Positions 1 through 5,010 of a stretch of DNA of 5,010 nt are shown here, piece by piece. The stretch covers positions 1 through 5,010 of the forward strand of contig JAITBS010000496.1 of NCBI GenBank assembly GCA_031283515.1. Direction: 5' to 3'. How positions within the stretch are numbered: the stretch's first letter is position 1; each line of letters opens with the position of its first letter. The position numbers were made by a program, and so were the translations under genes. The notes beneath the pieces are model-generated. The model made no database searches. It was given only the letters and a program-made list of their open reading frames with translations, and was not told where the DNA came from. The stretch is from Planctomycetaceae bacterium. Its GTDB lineage: Bacteria; Planctomycetota; Planctomycetia; Pirellulales; Thermoguttaceae.

Positions 1-165
1 ACCACTTGTTGTTTTCCAAAAAATAACATAATATAAACACAAACAAAATCATGACTGAAATTATGATGGAACTTCTAAAAAACAGGTTGTTCATTTATAA
101 AATTGTCGTTAGTCCTTTATTTTTCAGAGGTTAGATTCGTATGAAATGTTTTTTTAGAAACTACC
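1..165. other. AT-rich leader upstream of the kinase gene
   Basis: This stretch carries no convincing gene. It should contain the kinase promoter. One weak sigma70-like arrangement is TTGTTT at 9-14 and TATAAA at 32-37 with a 17-bp spacer; another TATAAA lies at 96-101 without a good -35 box. In DNA this AT-rich such matches are expected by chance, so neither is called as a promoter. AGAGG at 126-130 is Shine-Dalgarno-like, but it is 35 bp from the kinase ATG and would instead suit an ATG at 141 that opens a 23-codon reading frame overlapping the kinase start. Confidence 0.4.
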
Positions 166-1731
166 ATGACAAAATCATATACGGGAATTATGCACAACAA
201 CGATTTAACTAATCGGGAATTTGGTGACTATCATCTTCTCCGCAAAATCGGCGGCGGAGCAATGGCAGAGGTGTATTTGGCAGAACAACGTTCGCTGGGA
301 CGCCGTGTCGCAATCAAAATTCTGAAACCCGAACTGGCTCATGACGAAACTTATATCAAACGTTTTGTCCGTGAAGCCAAAGCAATTGCTGCATTGAGTC
401 ATCCCAATCTTGTCCAGATATTTCAGACCGATTGTTTTGAGGGTTTTTGGTTTATCGCTCAGGAATATGTTCAGGGACAAACGCTTCAAGAATTGATTCG
501 GCGAGACGGTCCTTTGCCGTTTCAACGGGTTGCCGATATTCTTTGGTATGCTGCTTCCGCACTTGAAAAAGCAGCACAAACCGGAATTGTTCATCGAGAT
601 ATTAAACCGGACAACATTTTACTTGGCGATAACGGTGATGTGAAAATTACCGATTTTGGACTGGCACGGGTTGGCGGTTCCAATGGCTCGGCAACTGCCG
701 CAACCGCCTTGACACAAATCGGTATGACACTCGGAACTCCGCTTTATATGAGTCCCGAACAGGCACAAGGAAAATCATTAGACCATCGTAGTGATTTGTA
801 TTCGCTTGGTATTACCAGTTATCACGCATTGGCAGGACGTCCACCGTTTCGCGGTGAAACTGCTCTTTCGGTTGCCCTGCAACACGTAAACCAACAACCA
901 GAACCTCTAGAAAAATTAAGACCGGATATTCCGCCGCCGCTTGCACGGATTGTCCTCCGAATGATCGAGAAACAACCCGAAAAACGTTTTCAGTCGTTTT
1001 ATGATGTCCAATTGGAACTACGCGAACTTTATACCGTGTATCTAAACGATACGGAAGCATCAACACGATTGAGTGATTGGGATCGGTTTTTTATTGGGCG
1101 TATCGATCAACGACTCATGGCGACTACCGAAAAACTTCAACAGGTGTTGCAAAAAGAAAACCAACTGAAAAATCAACAACATTCTTTTCGATTTTGGGGA
1201 TTACTAATTTTTCCGGCGGTGTTTGTAATTGGTTTAACACTTGGTTTTCTGCGGGTGTACTCAATGCCCAACCCTTTGGAAAAACCACGCTCCACTCAAA
1301 TTGCTAAACAGAATTCCGTTTCCGAACAATGGGTTTATGCCTGTATTCTGAATACAACCGATGCATGGCAAAGTATTCTTGAGTATTTTCCCGAAGAAGA
1401 ATATCTTTGGGGACGAAAAGCAAAACGACAATTGATTCGTTGTTATTTTCACGAGGGAATTATAGGGGATACAACTAATTCGCTTCCTATTTTTCAGGAA
1501 TTTGCGGATTTTAGTGATATTGATGTGGAAGATCAAGCGTTAGGTCTTGCCGGTTTAGCGTGGTGTGCGGCGGAAAATCAGAACGATATGGAAATCGCGA
1601 AAGAATATCTTCGTCGGCTTTACGAATTGAATTTTTCTTATTCCGACCCGCTTCTAATCCAGATTCTCGATGCCGCACACAAAACAATTCAAAGAAAAGA
1701 AAATAATATCAATAACCCACATAATCAATAA
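166..1731 (+). CDS. Membrane-anchored Hanks-type serine/threonine protein kinase with TPR-like C-terminal region
   Basis: This 521-residue protein should phosphorylate Ser/Thr residues using ATP, with the catalytic domain in the cytoplasm. The kinase domain spans about residues 22-290. Visible elements are the glycine loop IGGGAMAEVY (28-37), Lys51 in VAIK, the helix-C Glu70, HRDIKPDN (143-150, catalytic Asp145), DFG (163-165), TPLYMSPE (191-198) and HRSDLYSLG (207-215). All key catalytic residues are present, so it is probably active. The activation loop (about 170-190) is rich in Ser and Thr, which suits autophosphorylation. A polar, possibly coiled stretch (about 316-338) precedes one membrane span (about 343-362). 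Residues 388-500 look alpha-helical with TPR-like spacing and would lie outside the cytoplasmic membrane; this is inferred from the pattern. ATG 166 is the first in-frame start after a stop at 142-144; ATG 190 is an alternative. Neither has a well-placed ribosome binding site. The substrate is unknown. PknB-like architecture is typical of planctomycetes, which have many such kinases. Confidence 0.95.
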   Translation: MTKSYTGIMHNNDLTNREFGDYHLLRKIGGGAMAEVYLAEQRSLGRRVAIKILKPELAHDETYIKRFVREAKAIAALSHPNLVQIFQTDCFEGFWFIAQEYVQGQTLQELIRRDGPLPFQRVADILWYAASALEKAAQTGIVHRDIKPDNILLGDNGDVKITDFGLARVGGSNGSATAATALTQIGMTLGTPLYMSPEQAQGKSLDHRSDLYSLGITSYHALAGRPPFRGETALSVALQHVNQQPEPLEKLRPDIPPPLARIVLRMIEKQPEKRFQSFYDVQLELRELYTVYLNDTEASTRLSDWDRFFIGRIDQRLMATTEKLQQVLQKENQLKNQQHSFRFWGLLIFPAVFVIGLTLGFLRVYSMPNPLEKPRSTQIAKQNSVSEQWVYACILNTTDAWQSILEYFPEEEYLWGRKAKRQLIRCYFHEGIIGDTTNSLPIFQEFADFSDIDVEDQALGLAGLAWCAAENQNDMEIAKEYLRRLYELNFSYSDPLLIQILDAAHKTIQRKENNINNPHNQ

Positions 1732-1910
1732 ATAATAGTCGCCGCTAAATAACAACGCCAATGTCAATCACAATTTTTAATAGTAACTCAACAGATTTTT
1801 TTCTGTGTCTATTTGTGTAATCTGCGGACATCATTTATTACAAAGAATTGATTTTATCAGAAAAACGAAAACCGAAATTTCAAGTATTATGAATTGATTA
1901 CAACAGTATT
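1732..1910. other. Convergent intergenic region between kinase and glycosidase genes
   Basis: The two flanking genes end here from opposite sides, so terminators for both are expected, but no classic GC-rich stem followed by a T-run is visible. The nearest candidate is a weak 5-bp stem, ACAGA at 1791-1795 with TCTGT at 1802-1806, around a loop of six T. Reading on the minus strand after the glycosidase stop there is a T-rich run around 1860-1880 without a stable stem. A 9-bp direct repeat, GAATTGATT, occurs at 1845-1853 and 1891-1899 and may be chance. Confidence 0.4.
1792..1824 (-). repeat. Degenerate CAGATTACACA-type short tandem repeat
   Basis: Read on the minus strand, this stretch splits into about three related units: CAGATTACA (1824-1816), CAAATAGACA (1815-1806) and CAGAAAAAAATCTG (1805-1792). 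The ends also form an inverted pair, CAGATT at 1792-1797 and AATCTG at 1819-1824. From memory, short intergenic phrases of this kind (CACAGATTACACAGATT...) recur in many environmental bacterial genomes; that comparison was not checked. It lies between convergent genes, a common place for interspersed repeats. The units are short and diverged, so chance similarity in AT-rich DNA is possible. Confidence 0.35.
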
Positions 1911-2837
1911 TTACGGTGTTTGTTTGAATGGACGAGATAACGGTAACGCTCTAACCCCAATATTGTTACCGTTATATCGAAGTGTTTTATCACTTGGGCG
2001 ATTTTGGACAACAGGTTTTCCGGTTTCATCTCGAATTACCAATGTCGTAGAACCGCCGCCGTCAAGATTCAAACCGTTCCACGCACCGAAATAACAAAGC
2101 CATTGAGCAGATTCCGTATAGGTTGCCCCTTCACTATAATCTTGGCGGCGTCCGTCAATCACAACGAAAATAACATAACGATTATCTTGAGTAAGCCCGC
2201 ATAAGGTTCGCGGATGTACATCGTTGTTCGTTTGCGGAAGAATTTTTCCGTTATGAAGAATAAAAGTATTACCGGTAACAGCAGTTTGAATATCGTACAA
2301 ATCATTGTCGGAAACGGAATAATTTTTCAACTGTACCTGACCTGTTTTCAAAACGGCAAAAGTAGCGGAAGGTTGTTCGTTCGACGGTGATATGATAGAA
2401 CCTTCCGACACGGCAAGACCTTGCAAATTGGAAGTCCCAGGAAGTGAATACTTTTCACCTTTCGGAACAGAAAAAAAATTGGCGTTGATTGCAACCTGAA
2501 GACGATACTCTTTAAGAAATTCATCTGTTTGTTGACGAACCGTTTCCTGATTTTCCGGTTTGCTCTTTTCTTCTATTTTGGGTGTTGAGAAAAACGAAAT
2601 TCCATTAGTTTTCGTATCAATACGAACAGCAAAAACTTGTTGTAAACGTGGTTGTCTTGACACCGATTGAGTTTTTTCAATTCCCTTGAAAATCGGAATC
2701 CAAACGGGCGTTTCGGGATTCGGACAAAATTCAGATTCCTGCGCAAATACGGCAGTTATGTAAAGAATTACGCACCACAACAAAAAGAAACAGAATATTT
2801 GATCAAACGATTGATAATCTTTCAGTGGTTTTGTCAT
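1911..2837 (-). CDS. Exported phosphodiester glycosidase family protein (NAGPA/DUF2233)
   Basis: This 308-residue protein belongs to the phosphodiester glycosidase family (PF09992), named after the human uncovering enzyme that removes N-acetylglucosamine from a phosphodiester. Bacterial members are exported and thought to act on sugar phosphodiesters, as in teichoic acids or capsules; the substrate here is unknown. Family motifs seen are VAINANFF (115-122), NLQGLAVSEG (137-146), HPRT (208-211), VVIDGRR (225-231), LNLDGGGSTTL (256-266) and NRPSD followed by NIGVRAL (279-298). The fold is complete and motif residues are intact, so it is probably functional. An N-terminal signal peptide has a hydrophobic core at about 14-31 and a likely cleavage after AVFA (29-32), giving a periplasmic or secreted protein. 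No lipobox is seen. ATG 2837 gives a sensible signal peptide, although no ribosome binding site precedes it. It converges on the kinase, and 355 bp separate it from the lipoprotein gene, so it probably has its own promoter. Confidence 0.92.
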   Translation of the reverse strand: MTKPLKDYQSFDQIFCFFLLWCVILYITAVFAQESEFCPNPETPVWIPIFKGIEKTQSVSRQPRLQQVFAVRIDTKTNGISFFSTPKIEEKSKPENQETVRQQTDEFLKEYRLQVAINANFFSVPKGEKYSLPGTSNLQGLAVSEGSIISPSNEQPSATFAVLKTGQVQLKNYSVSDNDLYDIQTAVTGNTFILHNGKILPQTNNDVHPRTLCGLTQDNRYVIFVVIDGRRQDYSEGATYTESAQWLCYFGAWNGLNLDGGGSTTLVIRDETGKPVVQNRPSDKTLRYNGNNIGVRALPLSRPFKQTP

Positions 2838-2920
2838 TTTGTAACTATTTATATCAATTTACACACAGTAGGCATAAATTACCGTATTACGATTATTCTG
2901 AAAGGATATCGCCTAACAAC

Positions 2921-2937
2921 TTACCGCAACACGGTAA
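2921..2937 (-). other. Small hairpin in the presumed glycosidase leader
   Basis: TTACCG (2921-2926) and CGGTAA (2932-2937) form a perfect 6-bp stem around a 5-nt loop. A second copy of the left arm, TTACCGT at 2879-2885, can pair over 7 bp with ACGGTAA at 2931-2937, so two mutually exclusive structures are possible. The hairpin ends 83 bp before the glycosidase start. Any role in transcription or translation is inference; short stems like this also arise by chance. Confidence 0.25.
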
Positions 2938-3120
2938 AATACATTGAAATATTACGAAAATTTATAACCGTCACGATACTTATAAGATCACAAAGAATCC
3001 GTTGATGAAGGCAATTAGTGTTTCATTTATTTTGTACGATATTTTGGAGAAACGTTGCCTACATCATTGCATGAATCATAACACAAATAAACATCAATCA
3101 AATGACTACCGGAATTATAC

Positions 3121-3137
3121 AAAGGTTACCTACCTTT
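3121..3137 (-). terminator. Weak hairpin downstream of the lipoprotein gene, possible terminator
   Basis: AAAGGT (3121-3126) and ACCTTT (3132-3137) form a 6-bp stem with a 5-nt loop, 55 bp past the lipoprotein stop codon. The stem has only two G-C pairs, and the following minus-strand sequence (TTTGTATAATT, reading down from 3123) has no real U-run. Position favours a terminator, but the structure is weak. Confidence 0.25.
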
Positions 3138-3192
3138 TGAGTTCTCCGATATTCTATTTATCGACATGAACTGTTACATATTTTTGCGGCAT

Positions 3193-3717
3193 TTATAAAG
3201 GCGGTTTTCCTTTTCGTGCAGCACGACCAGTTGGTTTCGTGTTAGGTTTGTAGTTCGTTACAATATCATAATTGAAAATGTTCTTTTTCCCCTTTATTAC
3301 TTCAAATGTTAACATACTTTTTTCAGTTGTCAATTCGTCAGGTAATAAACTGACGTTATAAAAATTGACAATATCAGTTTGAGATGTTGCCGGTTGTTGG
3401 GTGGTACTATCATAAGAAATGTTTGCTGAAAAACGAACGCGATATTTACCCGATTTAACAGCATTTGCTCCTGTCAAGAGAAACGTTCCATCCCGTGAAA
3501 TCATACCAACTCCTCCCGCTGTTTTATCATCTGTCTCTAATGGATCAAAAATAATATTGGCGGATGTTGCCTTGATTGGGGTACCATTTAACGTTATTCT
3601 GCCTGAGACATCTTCACGACCGTCAGGATTTATATGTTGACAACTTATCAATAAAACACAACAGACACAAAGTACAACCCAAAGGTTGACGATTAATTTC
3701 TTTTTAAAATGTAACAT
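3193..3717 (-). CDS. Small lipoprotein with carboxypeptidase-regulatory-like fold
   Basis: This 174-residue protein has a lipoprotein signal: a lysine-rich start, a hydrophobic core (about 8-24) and the lipobox LISC with the modified cysteine at 26. The mature part begins near GRITLNGTPIKA (about 40-51), continues with NIIFDPLE and DGTFLLTG, then GKYRVRFSA, and ends with LTFEVIKGKKNIFNYDI. This is the pattern of the short planctomycete lipoproteins often annotated as carboxypeptidase regulatory-like, a beta-sandwich thought to serve at the cell surface rather than as an enzyme. A basic tail (GRAARKGKPPL) follows the usual end of the domain. It lies 235 bp downstream of a DUF1559 gene on the same strand, an arrangement repeated many times in planctomycete genomes, which suggests a joint but still undefined surface role. 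ATG 3717 is chosen because it begins the signal peptide; the bases before it are an ATAATAATAA tract without a ribosome binding site. Confidence 0.88.
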   Translation of the reverse strand: MLHFKKKLIVNLWVVLCVCCVLLISCQHINPDGREDVSGRITLNGTPIKATSANIIFDPLETDDKTAGGVGMISRDGTFLLTGANAVKSGKYRVRFSANISYDSTTQQPATSQTDIVNFYNVSLLPDELTTEKSMLTFEVIKGKKNIFNYDIVTNYKPNTKPTGRAARKGKPPL

Positions 3718-3862
3718 GGGTTATTATTATTTTAAAGTTTTTTCACATAATAGCGAATTTAATAACGGTATCAGTAAATATTACGTTATAGTAATAAATT
3801 TTAGTAAAATATTTAGCAATTAGATTCAATTGTACAGAATCCTAAAAGGACAACATGAACCA

Positions 3863-3883
3863 ACCCGCCGCAATGCAGCGGGT
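3863..3883 (-). terminator. GC-rich hairpin downstream of the DUF1559 gene
   Basis: ACCCGC (3863-3868) and GCGGGT (3878-3883) form a perfect 6-bp stem. GC/GC inside the loop can extend it by two pairs past one C-A mismatch. It is the only GC-rich structure in this AT-rich gap and lies 69 bp past the DUF1559 stop codon. The sequence following on the minus strand is moderately T-rich (TGGTTCATGTTGTCCTTTT) but not a clean U-run, so termination may be partial, leaving some read-through into the lipoprotein gene. Confidence 0.45.
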
Positions 3884-3952
3884 AATATAATACAAAGTAA
3901 TTACTCTGTAATAGCTGTTTTTACGAAAAAAATCAAGGACAGTAAAGATCCA

Positions 3953-5010
3953 TTACGGTTTAGACAACGTTTCCCCATCAAATGCAGCCCCTAATGCTCG
4001 CCATGTTGTACGATTAATAGTATCCGTGAAGAAGCTGACACTTCCATCTGCCATAGCACCATTAACGCCGCCAGTATGATAGGAACGTGCAGTAATTCGC
4101 GGTTCCCACATTTGGGTTCCTGCTTCATTTACACAAGGACATTTTGGTGAAACGGGATTGACGGTATCACCGGGTTTGTGACAAAAAGGAGCCCAAAGTT
4201 CATCGGGTTGCACTGAATTAGGTTCATAATAGGTAGAGAAAAAGGCATTGTGTCCCCGATAAGGTGCGCCGCGATCATCCTTGTCGTATGTATGGGAGGA
4301 ATCACTATCTGTTTGAATAGTTTCCGAAAACATAACCGTATTAGAAGTTCCGTCTGTAATCAATGACATTGGAACACCATGGTATTCAAAGGCTCGCTGA
4401 GCACGAACAGCCGAATCAGAACCTGCAGTACCGGTTATCGTGTAGGCTCCGAAACATCCGCCTGCTGCATCAACACGATCTCCCACACTATGTTGATATC
4501 GGAATGTGGGTAACCAACTATGATTCCCCATTGAATAGGTAACACCATCTTGAGTAGCTGGAAGTGCTCCTCCGTACCACCATTCTGGATCGGCAGGTTC
4601 TACTCCAGTACGTCCACAACAAGCAAGATAGTTTTGTTTCCACCATTGCATATCTGAGGGGGCTTCTACATTAGCATGCCAAGTTGATTTCGGAGAACTT
4701 GGGCATTGAGTACATGTGATGCGACCAGAAATACCTTCAGCAAAGGGGCGTATATTTTGGCGACGGTCATAACGTCCTCCTTCTGACGAATCGCTACTGT
4801 CATAAACAAATCCTCCTGTCCCCGAAGTTGAACCGTATGGGGTATAACCTGTGGACATACTGGAGAAACGTGGCATTTCCTCAATATATGAGAGGATAAA
4901 TGTCGCCCAAGTCAAGAAGTTGATATCTCTTGCGCCGACCGGAAAGAAACCTTCCGAAATGTCAGCATTGTTGTGTGCTCCCAGAGCGAGCTGTTTCAGG
5001 TTGTTGGTAC
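3953..5010 (-). CDS. DUF1559 domain-containing protein (H-X9-DG C-terminus), 5' end outside window
   Basis: The 351 visible codons are the C-terminal bulk of a DUF1559 (SBP_bac_10-like, PF07596) protein, a family greatly expanded in planctomycetes. The frame stays open to the right edge, so the TTG at 4915 is not the start. The first complete codons read TNNLKQLALGAHNNAD, matching the segment that follows the prepilin-type N-terminal helix in this family; that helix should lie beyond 5010. Further marks are TWATFILSYIEE (about 4880-4915), ITCTQCPSS (about 4695-4720), DGTSNT (4337-4354), and the terminal motif H-TGGVNGAMA-DG (4043-4078), which is the H-X9-DG signature, followed by TWRALGAAFDGE. 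Full members usually have about 300-400 residues, so only some 30-50 are missing. The role is unknown; a pseudopilin-like surface protein is often assumed. A Gly/Ser-rich insert (about 4770-4860) and several Cys residues stand out. A lipoprotein gene lies downstream. Confidence 0.93.
   Translation of the reverse strand, partial: TNNLKQLALGAHNNADISEGFFPVGARDINFLTWATFILSYIEEMPRFSSMSTGYTPYGSTSGTGGFVYDSSDSSEGGRYDRRQNIRPFAEGISGRITCTQCPSSPKSTWHANVEAPSDMQWWKQNYLACCGRTGVEPADPEWWYGGALPATQDGVTYSMGNHSWLPTFRYQHSVGDRVDAAGGCFGAYTITGTAGSDSAVRAQRAFEYHGVPMSLITDGTSNTVMFSETIQTDSDSSHTYDKDDRGAPYRGHNAFFSTYYEPNSVQPDELWAPFCHKPGDTVNPVSPKCPCVNEAGTQMWEPRITARSYHTGGVNGAMADGSVSFFTDTINRTTWRALGAAFDGETLSKP

Larger units (their letters stand above)
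2838..3192. other. 355-bp intergenic region upstream of the glycosidase gene
   Basis: No gene is supported here. An open frame on the plus strand running from inside the glycosidase gene to 3005 is antisense over half its length and resembles no known protein. The region holds two short hairpins, annotated separately: 3121-3137, about 55 bp past the lipoprotein stop, and 2921-2937, in the presumed leader of the glycosidase mRNA. The glycosidase promoter should lie here; several AT-rich -10-like boxes exist but none has a good -35 partner. A small RNA cannot be excluded. Confidence 0.4.

Noticed and set aside
205..594. Minus-strand open frame inside the kinase gene
   Set aside because: It is antisense to the conserved kinase domain, whose motifs fully explain this stretch.
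1845..1899. GAATTGATT direct repeats as possible target-site duplication
   Set aside because: Only 37 bp lie between them, with no inverted ends or transposase, so an inserted element is not supported.
2667..3005. Plus-strand open frame of 112 codons spanning the glycosidase 5' end and the gap
   Set aside because: About half lies antisense to a clear gene, it has no recognisable domain or ribosome binding site, and its composition looks like translated AT-rich spacer.
3781..3840. Sigma70-like boxes upstream of the lipoprotein gene (TTGCTA and TATTAC with 17-bp spacing on the minus strand)
   Set aside because: Only partial matches in very AT-rich DNA, where such pairs are expected by chance.
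4666..4884. Second minus-strand open frame overlapping the DUF1559 gene
   Set aside because: It is out of frame with the DUF1559 protein, whose family motifs run through the same bases.
4913..4915. TTG at 4915 as the DUF1559 start codon
   Set aside because: The same frame stays open to 5010 and encodes the conserved NNLKQ...HN segment, so the true start is beyond the window.

Overview
The window looks like chromosomal DNA from an AT-rich planctomycete, probably of the Pirellulales/Thermoguttaceae type found in guts and anoxic habitats; the lineage is inferred. The best evidence is at the right end: a DUF1559 protein with the family's N-L-K-Q...H-N segment, a DGTSNT motif and an H-X9-DG C-terminus. 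A small lipoprotein with a carboxypeptidase-regulatory-like fold lies downstream of it on the same strand. This gene pair is very common, often in many copies, in planctomycete genomes. A membrane-anchored Hanks-type Ser/Thr kinase and the lack of clear Shine-Dalgarno sequences before the genes fit the same picture.

Layout: 1-165 is an AT-rich leader. 166-1731 (+) encodes a 521-residue Ser/Thr protein kinase with one membrane span and a helical, TPR-like C-terminal region. 1732-1910 is a short convergent gap holding a degenerate CAGATTACACA-like repeat. 1911-2837 (-) encodes an exported phosphodiester glycosidase (NAGPA/DUF2233 family). 2838-3192 is a 355-bp gap with two small hairpins and no convincing gene. 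3193-3717 (-) encodes a 174-residue lipoprotein. 3718-3952 is a gap with one GC-rich hairpin. 3953-5010 (-) is the 3' part of the DUF1559 gene, whose start lies beyond the right edge.

The three minus-strand genes point the same way but are separated by 235 and 355 bp, so one tight operon is unlikely. The DUF1559 gene and lipoprotein are probably a functional pair at the cell surface, and the glycosidase is another exported protein. The kinase converges on this group and is probably transcribed separately. No RNA genes, CRISPR array, insertion sequence or phage genes were seen. I see no evidence for a new multi-gene system; the most notable points are the kinase's C-terminal extension, the cysteine-rich DUF1559 variant and some small intergenic structures.
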